Positions 1-8,379 of a stretch of 64,000 nucleotides of DNA are shown here, piece after piece. Position numbers and translations under genes: made by a program. Under the pieces are notes generated by a model. The model did not search any database. It saw only the letters and a program-made list of their open reading frames with translations, and was not told the DNA's origin. Numbering within the stretch: position 1 is the first letter of the stretch; each line of letters starts with the position of its first letter. Source of the stretch: an uncultured Clostridia bacterium (lineage in GTDB: Bacteria; Bacillota; Clostridia; Oscillospirales; Ruminococcaceae); the NCBI GenBank assembly GCA_947625375.1, contig CANQOC010000007.1:31167-95166 (forward strand), written 5' to 3'.

Positions 1-212
1 TCTATAAGGCAATAAACGGTCTCGACTTCATGCCGCAGAGATACGCCGTACTGCCGGAGGATTTCCTTGAAAAAACGGGCGTCCGGCGTATGCAGGTGAG
101 AAATTACTTCATATATTTCCATGTCGACGAATATCAGAAACAGGTCAACATCATCGACGTACTTTATGTCGGCAGAGAGCAGAGGGACAGCTTCGACCCC
201 GCCGAGGAATAG
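1..212 (+). CDS. RelE/ParE-family toxin-like protein, C-terminal part (cut by window start)
   Basis: The reading frame is open from the first bases of the window, before the first ATG at 30, so the gene starts upstream and only about the last 70 residues are present. The visible part has the layout of the RelE/ParE toxin fold: a short helix with L-x-x-F-P/M-x-R-Y, then GVRRM, then the alternating beta strands 'RNYFIYFHVDE' and 'VNIIDVLYVGREQRD'. Family members are mRNA interferases or gyrase poisons paired with an antitoxin. No antitoxin is visible here; if present it lies upstream. Family assignment is fairly good, toxin activity is inferred. Confidence 0.6.
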   Translation, partial: YKAINGLDFMPQRYAVLPEDFLEKTGVRRMQVRNYFIYFHVDEYQKQVNIIDVLYVGREQRDSFDPAEE

Positions 213-230
213 ACCGAAATAAAGCATAAA

Positions 231-262
231 AAATCCCGCCTCTATCGGCGGGACTTTTCTTT
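231..262. terminator. Bidirectional intrinsic terminator
   Basis: A 7-bp GC stem (TCCCGCC at 234-240 with GGCGGGA at 247-253) is followed by a T-rich run on the + strand. On the - strand it is followed by ATTTTTTAT. It sits between the converging toxin gene and the HD-GYP gene and can serve both. Confidence 0.85.
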
Positions 263-272
263 CCATAATTCC

Positions 273-3200
273 TCACATATGATAGTGTGACCCGAGGTCG
301 TCGGCGGTGCGCTGGCGGCCGGCGTCGATGGGGGCGAGACCCTCTTCAATCATCGCGAGCATATGCGGGACGATTTTCGGGTCGAGCTGGGTGCCGCTGA
401 CGCGCTTAAGCTCCTCGACAATGTGCTCGCTCGGGAGGACCTTGCGGTACGGGCGGTCGCTCGACATCGCGTCATATGTGTCCGCGACGCCGATAATCCG
501 CGCGATAAGCGGTATCTCGTCGCCCTTAAGTCCGGCGTTATAGCCGTTGCCGTCGATGCGCTCGTGGTGATACTTCGCGCCGTCGGCGATGCCCTCGATG
601 GCGGTGAATTCCTTTAAAATTTCGCCGCCGATTTTCGGGTGATTCTGTATAATCTGCCGCTCCTCGTCGGTGAGCTTGCCGGGCTTGTTGAGGACGCTGT
701 CCGGAATTCCGATTTTACCGATATCGTGCAAAAGCGCGATGTAATAGACGTTCTCCTGCTCGGCGGCGCTTAGTCCGACGCGCTTCGAGAGCTCCCGCGA
801 ATACTCCGCGACCCTCAGCGAATGACCGTTCGTATAGCGGTCCTTGGCGTCGATTGAGCGGGCAAAGGTCTGTAACGACTGCTCGACAATGCTGCGGTAT
901 TCGCGCTGGCGGCGCTTCATCGACTTAATCTTGAACGACGCCAAAAGTGCAACGATTCCCGCCGCCGCAGCGAGTCCCAAAATTACCGTCGCGATGACGA
1001 ATCCGGCGTGCTCATAAAGCTTCTTTTCCTTGACGATGCTGATTGAGCAGGACGCCGAGTTGTCGGGGTTTCCGGGTTCATAGACGACGATGTTAAAGGT
1101 GTATTCCCCGCCGGGGAGGTTAGTATAGCTGACGCGGCCGGTGTTGTCGTCGGTCAGAACGGTCGCCGAGTCGTCAAAACCCTCGAGCCAGTATTTCATG
1201 TCGATATCGGTCGTGCCGGTATAGGTCAGCGCCGAAAAGTCGATGGTGATTCGGTTCGCGTCCTTCGGGAGCTCGGCGGATTCGGGGTTAATCAGCTCGG
1301 CACCGTCGACATAGAGGCTGTTGACGATGATTTTCGGCATGACCTCGGCGACGTCCTCGAAGCCGAAGACGCTGACTCCGCTCCTCGTCGCGATATAAAG
1401 CTCGCCGGTCGCGGGGTCGACCCAGTTCCATGTGTTCGCGTTGAGCGAGCCGGAAAGACCGTGCTCAAAGCCGTATTCCCTCGGAATGACCTCTTCGCCC
1501 TTAAGGAGCGCGTCGCGGTCAAACTTCATTATTCCGTTGTTCTGCAAAATCCAGAGCGAGCCGCCGACCGAATAGAAGTCGAAGATGCTCCCGGCGCCCT
1601 TTGTTATGTCAATCTTCCTGAACCCGTCGCTGTCGTAATAATAGAGCGACGAGCCGGCGCTGATGAAATATCCGTCGCCGTCGGGGAGAATTCGGAGAAC
1701 GACTCCGTCCTCGAGTCCTTCGTCGAAGCCGTGATTGATGACCTCTCCGTCCCTGATTTCGTATATTCCGCCGCCGTCCGAGCCGACGAGTATCGCCCCG
1801 TCGGGGGTCTCGACAGTGCAGAGCACCGACGCCGGCGTAAGTCCGTCATCAGCGCCGTAGCTCTCGGAAATCTCGCCGTCGCGGATTATATTGAGTCCCT
1901 CCTGCGTTCCGACCGCGATTCCGCCGTCCGAAAGCTCATAGAGCGTCCTCGCGCTGTTGCTCAGGAGTCCGTTATATGTTTCAAGCTCGCCGGTCGCGGG
2001 GTTATAGCATGCCACCGAGTCGTGTGTAGCGTATGACGCCGCCCAGATTCGCCCCTTGCTGTCCGAAAGGACACAGCGGACGCGGACGCCGTCGAAAAGC
2101 TGTGTGAACGCGTCGGTCACCGGCTGCCAGTTTTCGTCGAAAGCGAGAAGTCCGCTGTCGGTCGCGGCGCAGAAATATCCTCCCTGCTTCGCGACGGCGT
2201 TAAGGGATATCCCCGAGAGGACTTCCTTCCCCGGGGTGCAGAAATATCCCCTTGTGTACTTGATGATTCCGTATGCCGTCGACGCGAGCCAGACGCTCCC
2301 CTCGTAGTCGATGCAGCCGCTGTTGAGCGACGCGGCGCGCTCTTCCTCCGAAAAGCCGATTGTGCTGCCGTCGGGGGAGATGACGCACGCGCCGATGTTC
2401 CCGCAGACGATGATTCCGCCGTCGGGCGCGGTCTTGATGGAGTTGTGGGTGCTGACGCCGTCGGTGACGAAGTATTCCGCCTCGAAGTCGGCGGGGTCAA
2501 GGCTGTCGGACGCGAAGCTCAGCTTCACAAGGACGTTTGTCGCCGAGCCGAGCCAGATGTTCCCCCCGGTGTCCCGACCGCAGCAGTATATCGGTATGAT
2601 TCCGTTGTCGGTCGAAATCGCGGCGCCGTCGACGGGGTTTTTCGTCATGTCAAAGAAGTCGGCGGAGTCATATGTACAAAGCTCGGTCCTGCCGTCGGTG
2701 ACGACGCAGACGCCGGCGTTGAGCGCTCCCCAGACCCTCCCGCGGGAGTCGACGCTGACCGAATAGACGGTCCCGCCGGTGGTGTGCTCCCCGCTCATCG
2801 GGACAAGCGCGCCGTCGCTTATATAGGCGAGACCCGAGTTCGACGCGACATAAATCGTGCCGTCGGCGCCCTCGTCGAAGTCGCGGATACAGAGGAAGCC
2901 GTTGTCGGCGGTCCCCCCGACCGCGACAATTTCGCCGCCCTCCATATAAAAGACGCCGGCGTCGTTGGTGCCAATCCAGAGCCGTCCGGAGGCGTCCTCG
3001 TGGAGCGCGCGGATTGACGACGACGGAATTGCGCCCTCGATGCTGAAGTTGCGGAACGACGTCCCGTCGTAGCGGATAAGTCCGCCGTAGCTTCCTATCC
3101 AGATGTAGCCGTCGCGGGTCTGAATGACCTCGTTGGCCTCGCCGGTCGGGAGTCCGTTCGACTCGTTATAAAGAGTGACGACCCTCGGCGCCTCGGAGGC

Positions 3201-3275
3201 GAAGACGGCGGTAAATAATAGCTGTGAAGCGATAAGTGCCGCAAAGATGCAGGCGCATATGCGTTTCAGTGTCAT
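273..3275 (-). CDS. Membrane-anchored beta-propeller sensor with C-terminal HD-GYP domain
   Basis: This 1000-residue protein starts with a signal peptide (about 1-27). A long region of two-component-type propeller repeats follows, with repeated motifs such as 'GYIWIGSYGGLIRYDG' and 'GRLWIGTNDAGVF'. Next come a Y_Y_Y domain around 670-750 and one transmembrane helix at about 757-780. The cytoplasmic HD-GYP domain has HD at 850-851, 'KIGIP', and 'HHERIDGNGYN' near 903-913. HD-GYP domains hydrolyse cyclic di-GMP. Here the GYP signature reads GYN, so activity cannot be assumed. The propeller would lie outside the cell and probably binds a nutrient-derived ligand, as in hybrid sensors of gut bacteria. 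A DtxR-type regulator gene lies 41 bases upstream on the same strand and may be co-transcribed. An AGGGG ribosome site precedes the ATG. Confidence 0.85.
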   Translation of the reverse strand: MTLKRICACIFAALIASQLLFTAVFASEAPRVVTLYNESNGLPTGEANEVIQTRDGYIWIGSYGGLIRYDGTSFRNFSIEGAIPSSSIRALHEDASGRLWIGTNDAGVFYMEGGEIVAVGGTADNGFLCIRDFDEGADGTIYVASNSGLAYISDGALVPMSGEHTTGGTVYSVSVDSRGRVWGALNAGVCVVTDGRTELCTYDSADFFDMTKNPVDGAAISTDNGIIPIYCCGRDTGGNIWLGSATNVLVKLSFASDSLDPADFEAEYFVTDGVSTHNSIKTAPDGGIIVCGNIGACVISPDGSTIGFSEEERAASLNSGCIDYEGSVWLASTAYGIIKYTRGYFCTPGKEVLSGISLNAVAKQGGYFCAATDSGLLAFDENWQPVTDAFTQLFDGVRVRCVLSDSKGRIWAASYATHDSVACYNPATGELETYNGLLSNSARTLYELSDGGIAVGTQEGLNIIRDGEISESYGADDGLTPASVLCTVETPDGAILVGSDGGGIYEIRDGEVINHGFDEGLEDGVVLRILPDGDGYFISAGSSLYYYDSDGFRKIDITKGAGSIFDFYSVGGSLWILQNNGIMKFDRDALLKGEEVIPREYGFEHGLSGSLNANTWNWVDPATGELYIATRSGVSVFGFEDVAEVMPKIIVNSLYVDGAELINPESAELPKDANRITIDFSALTYTGTTDIDMKYWLEGFDDSATVLTDDNTGRVSYTNLPGGEYTFNIVVYEPGNPDNSASCSISIVKEKKLYEHAGFVIATVILGLAAAAGIVALLASFKIKSMKRRQREYRSIVEQSLQTFARSIDAKDRYTNGHSLRVAEYSRELSKRVGLSAAEQENVYYIALLHDIGKIGIPDSVLNKPGKLTDEERQIIQNHPKIGGEILKEFTAIEGIADGAKYHHERIDGNGYNAGLKGDEIPLIARIIGVADTYDAMSSDRPYRKVLPSEHIVEELKRVSGTQLDPKIVPHMLAMIEEGLAPIDAGRQRTADDLGSHYHM

Positions 3276-3316
3276 AAATGATTCCCCTTTTGGCGATTTT
3301 AAGTGTGATTGCGGAT

Positions 3317-3688
3317 TCAGAGGGCGTTGTCGGCGATATAGCGCTTTAAGGCGTCGAAGCTCTCGTCCGAGATGTCGTGCTCAATCTTACAGGCGTCCTC
3401 GGCGGCGCGTTCGGGACTTACGCCGATGCTCTCGAAGAAGCGGGAAAGGACGCGGTGGCGCTCATATGTCCGCTCTGCGACATATTTCCCCTCGTCGGTG
3501 AGGGTGATATAACCGTCGCGGTCGACGAGGATATATCCGCCGTTTTTAAGGATTCCGACCGCGCGTGACACGCTCGGCTTTGAGTAACCCATCTCCTCGC
3601 AAACGTCGATAGAGCGCACTCCCGACAGCTTTTGAGACAAAACGAGGATTGTTTCGAGATACATCTCACCCGACTCCTGCAAGCTCAT
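3317..3688 (-). CDS. DtxR/MntR-family metal-dependent transcriptional regulator
   Basis: This 123-residue protein has an N-terminal winged helix (residues about 1-60, with 'LSGVRSIDVCEEMGYSKPSV' as the helix-turn-helix). The dimerisation helix contains 'ERHRVLSRFFESIGV' and 'KIEHDISDE', the His/Glu-rich segment that binds Mn(II) or Fe(II) in this family. There is no C-terminal SH3-like domain, so it is the short MntR/IdeR-like type. It probably controls metal uptake, but no metal transporter is adjacent; the only neighbour on its strand is the HD-GYP sensor. Start chosen at the ATG after AAGGAGGGC. Confidence 0.85.
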   Translation of the reverse strand: MSLQESGEMYLETILVLSQKLSGVRSIDVCEEMGYSKPSVSRAVGILKNGGYILVDRDGYITLTDEGKYVAERTYERHRVLSRFFESIGVSPERAAEDACKIEHDISDESFDALKRYIADNAL

Positions 3689-3736
3689 TAGAAGCCCTCC
3701 TTACAATTTTTCCGCTGTTACGGCATTGATACCGCT

Positions 3737-3765
3737 ATTCTATCACACCCGTCGGGAAATTTCAA
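3737..3765 (-). promoter_or_regulatory. Promoter for the DtxR-type regulator
   Basis: On the - strand, TTGAAA (3760-3765) and TAGAAT (3737-3742) are separated by exactly 17 bases, about 50 bases before the ATG. Confidence 0.65.
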
Positions 3766-3843
3766 GCCTTTTCGAGTATTTTGGGGGAGGGAAAGTGCTC
3801 CGCCCGCCCTCGGACATCTGTCTTTTAACATCTGCCTCTCTTA

Positions 3844-3878
3844 CTCTGTCGGGAAGTGTCCGTCCTGCACGCATTTTT
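3844..3878 (+). repeat. 35-base shared module, copy 1
   Basis: The segment beginning CTGTCGGGAAGTGTCC and ending GCACGCATTTTT recurs with a few changes at about 11045-11080. Both copies lie among pyrimidine-rich repeats upstream of a + strand promoter. Function unknown. Confidence 0.6.
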
Positions 3879-3920
3879 CACAGAATTTTAATTTGCCGCA
3901 AAAGGTTCTTCAATCAGAAA

Positions 3921-3997
3921 TCGACCTTCTGTCCTCAATCCTCTAACCTCTGACTTCCAACATCTGACCTCTGTTTTCTGTCCTCTGCCAATCTGTC
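3921..3997 (+). repeat. Pyrimidine-rich degenerate repeat directly upstream of a promoter
   Basis: The run repeats units like TCTGACTTC, CTCTGTTTTCTG and TCCTCTAACC and is nearly free of G outside the TG steps. It stops exactly at the -35 box of the next promoter. Similar runs occur at 6882-6957 (- strand), 11027-11145 and 54303-54400. Confidence 0.75.
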
Positions 3998-4026
3998 TTG
4001 ACCTTTACATAAAAATATGTTATACT
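3998..4026 (+). promoter_or_regulatory. Promoter for the SGNH-fold lipoprotein
   Basis: TTGACC (3998-4003) and TATACT (4021-4026) are separated by 17 bases, 62 bases before the chosen ATG. Confidence 0.8.
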
Positions 4027-4088
4027 GATAAAAAGTCTCAAAAAGGTTCGCCGTTCGGCATTAAACGCGGATATTCGGGGTGATTTTG

Positions 4089-5339
4089 ATGAAGATTAAA
4101 AAGCTGGCTGCGGTCGCCGTCTGCGCGGCGGTTTTGTTCACTCTTGCGGGGTGCGGGAAAAAGCGCCCGAAAATCGAGCCGGTCGACGGCTGGTACGCGA
4201 CATGGGCGGCGGCGTCCCTCGACAGCACCTATGAACAGATTCCGATGAATCCCGGTCTGTCCGGCAATACCTGCCGTCAGCAGATTAAGACGTCAATCGG
4301 CGGCGAAAAAATCCGCCTCACGTTTTCAAACGAATACGGCGATGGCGACCTCGTCCTCGAGGCGGTCCACCTTGCACGGCTCAAAAGTCCCGGAAGTCCG
4401 CAAATCGACCCCGAAAGCGACATTTCGGTGACGTTCGGCGGGTCGGTCAGTGTGACGGTTCCGGCGGGGAAAACGGTCACCTCGGACGAGGCCGTCTTTA
4501 AATTCGACCCGCTCGACTATCTCGCCGTGACCGTGAAGTTCGGCGACGTCCCCGAGCGCCCGACCTGTCACCGCGAGGCCGGCTGCACCTCCTGGATTGT
4601 CGAGGGGGACTGTGTCTCGGACGAGAATTTCGACTCGATGGAGCTTATGTCGAGCTGGTACGGACTCTGCCGCGCCGACGCCTGGGCGCCCGCCGGCACC
4701 GAGACGCTCGTCTGTTTCGGAGACGGCATCACCGACGGCCTGAGAGCGACATATAACGCCTTTGACGGCTGGCCGGAGAAGCTCTCCGAAATTCTTCAGT
4801 CAAACGACATGACGAAGCACATTTCGGTCGTCAACACCGGAATTGCCGGAAACGCGCTTTCGGGCGGGACCGGGCCGTCGGCCGTCGACCGCTTTGAGCG
4901 CGACGTCCTCGATATCCCCGGAATACACGGGGTGATTCTTCTGATTGGAACGAACGACATTCCGAGCGCGCAGTACGACACCTCGGCCGAGATTGCCGAA
5001 AAATATAAAGAGATGATTTCGAGGTGCCATGAGCGCGGGATTTCAATCTACTGCGGGACGCTTATCCCGTTCGGCAGCAACCAGACCTACTACTCCGAGC
5101 TGCACGAGAAAATCCGCCTCGGCGTCAACGCGCTGATTGCCGCCGGCGGACTCGAATTCGACGGATATATCGACTTCGCCGAGGTCCTCTGCCGCGAGGA
5201 AAACCCCGCGGTCATTCAGACGAGATACGACAGCGGCGACGGCCTTGTCCCCAACGCCTCCGGCTATGAAGTCATGGCGAAGGCCGCCGCGGAGGTTATC
5301 CGCGGGAAGGTCGAGGAGGAGTCGCAGGGCGGGAAGTGA
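4089..5339 (+). CDS. SGNH/GDSL-fold lipoprotein lacking the catalytic Ser and His
   Basis: This 416-residue lipoprotein has a lipobox, L-A-G-C, near residue 22. Residues about 35-200 form the jelly-roll-like N-terminal domain ('YATWAAASLD', 'RQQIKTSIGGEKIRLTFSN') that precedes many SGNH hydrolases. The hydrolase domain follows. Block I reads 'CFGDGITDG', with Gly213 where the nucleophilic Ser of GDSITDG should be. Blocks II and III are intact ('NTGIAGNALS', 'LLIGTNDIP'). Block V reads 'DGLVPNASGY', with Val387 where the catalytic His should be. Relatives deacetylate or hydrolyse carbohydrate esters; this copy is probably a binding protein or pseudoenzyme. The ATG at 4089 is preferred over the GTG at 4080 because CGGGGTGAT lies at the right distance before it. 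Confidence 0.8.
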   Translation: MKIKKLAAVAVCAAVLFTLAGCGKKRPKIEPVDGWYATWAAASLDSTYEQIPMNPGLSGNTCRQQIKTSIGGEKIRLTFSNEYGDGDLVLEAVHLARLKSPGSPQIDPESDISVTFGGSVSVTVPAGKTVTSDEAVFKFDPLDYLAVTVKFGDVPERPTCHREAGCTSWIVEGDCVSDENFDSMELMSSWYGLCRADAWAPAGTETLVCFGDGITDGLRATYNAFDGWPEKLSEILQSNDMTKHISVVNTGIAGNALSGGTGPSAVDRFERDVLDIPGIHGVILLIGTNDIPSAQYDTSAEIAEKYKEMISRCHERGISIYCGTLIPFGSNQTYYSELHEKIRLGVNALIAAGGLEFDGYIDFAEVLCREENPAVIQTRYDSGDGLVPNASGYEVMAKAAAEVIRGKVEEESQGGK

Positions 5340-5370
5340 CGGCTCGGCGGACTTCAACGCAACATAAAAA

Positions 5371-5404
5371 GGAAAACTCCTTTCGGGGTTTTCCTTATTT
5401 TTAT
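5371..5404 (+). terminator. Intrinsic terminator
   Basis: GGAAAACTCC pairs with GGGGTTTTCC around a TTTC loop, and is followed by TTATTTTTATT. It ends the SGNH lipoprotein transcript. Confidence 0.85.
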
Positions 5405-5459
5405 TGGGACTGTGCCGTCATTATTGTTCCGCGCCCGGCGGCGGTGTGAATCGTCGTCC

Positions 5460-6332
5460 TCAGTTCACCTCGACGAGCTCATAGTCGAGCGAGCCGATGC
5501 CGAGAGCGGCGGCGGCGTCGACGGTGTGGGCACCGTTGCGGGACTCGATGCGCTCTAAAAGGTGACCCTGTCCGGGGTCGTCCTTAGCGGCATAGACGAG
5601 GTCGAGGCACGCCCTGTCGATTGCGACCGGGTCGAGCGACACAAGGATTCCGATGTCGCGCATACAAGGGTCCTCGGCGACGTCGCAGCAGTCGCAGTCG
5701 ACCGACATGTTCGCCATGACGTTGACGTATGCAATCCTGCCGCCGAAAAAGTCAACGACCGACGAGGCGGCGTCCGCCATCGACTCCAAAAACGCGTCGT
5801 GAGGCGCGGCCCAGATGTTGTGCTCGGTGTCGCCCGAGCCGTGGATATAAGCCTTGCCGAAGCTCGACGCAACGCCGATTGAAAGCTGTTTCAGGGCGCC
5901 TCCGAAGCCGCCCATCGGGTGCCCCTTGAAGTGCGAAAGCACAAGCATCGAGTCATAATTCCTGAGATTTTTACCGACAAAATTCTTCTTGATGACCTTT
6001 CCCTTCGGGATTTCGAGGACGAGGTCGGGCCCCTCGGCATCCATAAGGTCAAAGTCGAAATAATCATTCCAGCCGTGCCGCTTTATCGCCTTAAGGTGCT
6101 TTTTGGTGGTATTTCGCTCGCCGTCATAAGCGGTGTTGCACTCGACGACGGTTCCGCCGACATAGTCGACGACAGGCTTCCAGAACGGCGGTCTCAAAAA
6201 ATTCTGATTCCCGACTTCGCCCGAGTGAACCTTAACAGCGACCTTGCCCTCTAATTTTGTGTCAAGAAGCTTATACATCTTAAGCACAGCCTCCGGACTG
6301 ATTTCTCTTGTAAAATAGACCCTTGAACCCAT
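5460..6332 (-). CDS. DUF362-family protein
   Basis: This 290-residue protein matches the DUF362 family: an N-terminal 'KVAVKVHSGEVGNQNF', a central 'SHFKGHPMGGFGGALKQLSI' segment and a 'DCDCCDVAEDPCMRDIGILV' Cys-rich segment near residues 210-230, followed by 'DPVAIDRACLDLV'. No ferredoxin domain is attached, unlike some relatives. The biochemical role of the family is not settled. Cysteines C-x-CC and C at the Cys-rich segment could bind metal (inference). It lies 27 bases after the YbaK/EbsC gene and is probably in the same transcript. A GAGGAGG site precedes the ATG. Confidence 0.8.
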   Translation of the reverse strand: MGSRVYFTREISPEAVLKMYKLLDTKLEGKVAVKVHSGEVGNQNFLRPPFWKPVVDYVGGTVVECNTAYDGERNTTKKHLKAIKRHGWNDYFDFDLMDAEGPDLVLEIPKGKVIKKNFVGKNLRNYDSMLVLSHFKGHPMGGFGGALKQLSIGVASSFGKAYIHGSGDTEHNIWAAPHDAFLESMADAASSVVDFFGGRIAYVNVMANMSVDCDCCDVAEDPCMRDIGILVSLDPVAIDRACLDLVYAAKDDPGQGHLLERIESRNGAHTVDAAAALGIGSLDYELVEVN

Positions 6333-6359
6333 AGGTGTACCTCCTCTTCCGCGCCCGCG

Positions 6360-6833
6360 CTATACGCAGATATCGGCGTATTTAAACGGGACAAGCTTTC
6401 CTAAATCTTCCGGCGAGACCTCGACCTGATGGCCGATTTTCCCGGCGCTGAACAAGACGGTGTCGAAAAGCGAAGCCGTTTCGTCGACGACGGTCACAAA
6501 CTGTTTTTTCATGCCGATTGGCGAACAGCCGCCGTGGATATATCCGGTCAGCGGGAGAAGCTCCTTCGATTTTATCATCGCGACGCTCTTCTCGCCGACG
6601 GCCTTCGCCGCCTTTTTCAAGTCGAGCTCGGCCTCTACCGGCACCATAAAGACGCAGTATTCGCCGCTCGCCGACCGCGTCACAAGCGTCTTGAAGACGC
6701 GGTCGGGGTCTTCCCCGAGCTCTTTTGCGACCTCGGCTCCGCTAAGCGCGCCGCCGTCATAGCTGTAGCTTCGGTATTCGATACCGTGCTGCTCAAGCAG
6801 GCGCATTACGTTTGTTTTTTCGGACCTGTTCAC
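6360..6833 (-). CDS. ybaK: YbaK/EbsC-family Cys-tRNA(Pro)/Cys-tRNA(Cys) deacylase
   Basis: This 157-residue trans-editing enzyme clears mischarged Cys-tRNA(Pro) in the cytoplasm. Family marks include 'GAEVAKELGEDPDRVFKTLV', the conserved Lys in 'VFKTLV', the 'ELDLKKAAKAVGEKSV' helix and 'GYIHGGCSPIGMKK', which is the GxxxGGxSPxG motif of YbaK. The start is taken at the GTG at 6833, because AAGGGGTGA lies just upstream. The longer frame to 6878 would begin inside the promoter region. It is first in a pair with the DUF362 gene. Confidence 0.88.
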   Translation of the reverse strand: MNRSEKTNVMRLLEQHGIEYRSYSYDGGALSGAEVAKELGEDPDRVFKTLVTRSASGEYCVFMVPVEAELDLKKAAKAVGEKSVAMIKSKELLPLTGYIHGGCSPIGMKKQFVTVVDETASLFDTVLFSAGKIGHQVEVSPEDLGKLVPFKYADICV

Positions 6834-6849
6834 TGCCTCACCCCTTCTG

Positions 6850-6878
6850 AGTATAGCACAACGGAAGGGATGTGTCAA
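6850..6878 (-). promoter_or_regulatory. Promoter for ybaK-DUF362
   Basis: On the - strand, TTGACA (6873-6878) and TATACT (6850-6855) are separated by 17 bases. A TG one base before the -10 makes it an extended -10 as well. Confidence 0.85.
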
Positions 6879-6881
6879 CGC

Positions 6882-6957
6882 TGACAGAAGACAGAAGTGA
6901 GAAGACAGAAGTCGGAAGATGGAAGATGGAGGATAGAGGTTGGAAGATAGAGGTATA
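6882..6957 (-). repeat. Pyrimidine-rich degenerate repeat upstream of the ybaK promoter
   Basis: Read on the - strand the run is TCTATCTTCC, CCATCTTCC, GACTTCTGTC, ACTTCTGTC and so on. It ends a few bases from the -35 box of the ybaK promoter. This is the same arrangement as at 3921-3997, in the opposite orientation. Confidence 0.75.
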
Positions 6958-7205
6958 AGGGATCTTGCGAGCGTTAAGAAAATTTGCAGCAGCGTCCTGC
7001 CTTGCTATAAGGAATTCGCTGCGCTCATGCTATTTTTAGACTCCTACCCCCTACCCCCTCTCACATGGGAGGGGGTCATGTTGCTAAAACTTTTGATATC
7101 CGCCTGACGGCGGGGGAAATTTGTGCGGAGTCATACTTCGCTAAATGCGTGCACTTTATGTCGGACGTTAAATGTATCATCTTTGCTGTTTCAATGCTTA
7201 TTTTC

Positions 7206-7400
7206 TTCCACACCCCCTGCCCCCTCTCCCTCGGGGAGAGAGAGGGGGTTCCACCCCACACCCGGCCGTTCACGTTCGTGAACGGCGCGACCACTCCCCT
7301 CGAGGGGAGTGGTACTTGGCAAGGAGGACACTCTTGCAGGTATATTAAAAGCATGAGCAGCGTCCGACCTTGTAAAAGGTATTCGCTTCGCTCATGCTAT
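7206..7400 (+). repeat. About 195-base direct repeat, copy 1
   Basis: This block runs from TTCCACACCCCCTGCCCCC through a GTTCACGTTCGTGAAC palindrome to the GGTATTCGCTTCGCTCATGC module. It is repeated nearly identically 546 bases downstream at 7752-7946, with scattered single changes. Confidence 0.85.
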
Positions 7401-7751
7401 TTTTAGACTCCTATCCCCTGTCCCCCTCCCACATGGGAGGGGGTTCGTTGCCAAGGTTTAGAATGCCGCCGGCGGGGGAATCTGCGCAGTGCAACACGTC
7501 TCTAAAAAGGTGTCAGCCTGCGGCGGGAAAATTGTGACGACTCCGCGCGTTGCTAAAAAGGAATTCGCTTCGCTCATGCTATCTATAGACTCCCTCCCCC
7601 TTCCCCCTCCCACATGGGAGGGGGCGCGGTACTACTACTCTGCTGTGCCGCCTGACGGCGGGGCAAATTTGTACGGCGTCATGCTTTGCATATGTCCGCT
7701 TTGCGGCGGGCGGCGAAACGGGACACCTTTGACGGTTTCCCCGTTTTTTCC

Positions 7752-7946
7752 TTCCACACCCCCTGCCCCCTCTCCCTTGGGGAGAGAGAGGGGGTTCCAC
7801 CCCACACCCGGCCGTTCACGTTCGTGAACGGCGCGACCGCTCCCCTCAAGGGGAGTGGTACTTGGCAAAGAGGACACTTTGGCAGGTATATTAAAAGCAT
7901 GAGCGGCATCCGCCCTTGCTAAAAGGAATTCGCTTCGCTCATACTA
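7752..7946 (+). repeat. About 195-base direct repeat, copy 2
   Basis: Second copy of the block at 7206-7400. Differences include CTCGGGG versus CTTGGGG and GAGGGGAG versus AAGGGGAG, that is, mostly in loops or stem ends. Confidence 0.85.
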
Positions 7947-8190
7947 TCATTAAGACTCCCTCCCCTACCCCCTCCCACATGGGAGGGGGTATGCATAGCT
8001 AAAGCTTTGAACGCCGCCTGACGGCGGGGGAAAGTATGTGAAGGCACGATGCGTCGCTAATAAGGAGTCCGCCTTGCGGCGGACGGCTTATCGCGTCACC
8101 TTAGCGGTGACGTGATTACGCCATATCCCCCTCCCCTGCCCCTCCCCGACGGGGAGGGGGGTCGCATCGCTCCGGCTTCAGCTCCTATGA

Positions 8191-8298
8191 GGGCGCAGCC
8201 GCGGCAGCCGTAGGCTGCCGAAACGAAAGGAGCAGGAAAACCGCTTGCGGGTTTTTCTGCTCCATTTCGTTTGCGCGCTTCGCGCGCCGGCTGCGTGC
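8191..8298 (+). repeat. Cloverleaf-forming repeat element, copy A
   Basis: The outer stem pairs GGGCGCAGCCG (8191-8201) with CGGCTGCGTGC (8288-8298). Inside are three hairpins: CGGCAGCC/GGCTGCCG; a long arm with AAACGAAA/TTTCGTTT, GGAGCAG/CTGCTCC and CCGC/GCGG; and GCGCGC-TTC-GCGCGC. Copies B (42181-42290), C (44604-44711) and D (54023-54131) have the same plan with different but matched stem sequences. No open reading frame or transposase is linked. Confidence 0.8.
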
Positions 8299-8379
8299 AT
8301 AAGCTTGTTTTATAGCTGTTCACGCTTCGCAATCGTGAACGATTGATTGCTCGCGTTCACAGATAAAACAAGCGTATGC
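8297..8379. repeat. 83-base interrupted palindrome next to copy A
   Basis: GCATAAGCTTGTTTTAT (8297-8313) pairs with ATAAAACAAGCGTATGC (8363-8379). The interior holds further GTTCACG/CGTGAAC pairing. It overlaps the last bases of cloverleaf copy A. Confidence 0.75.
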
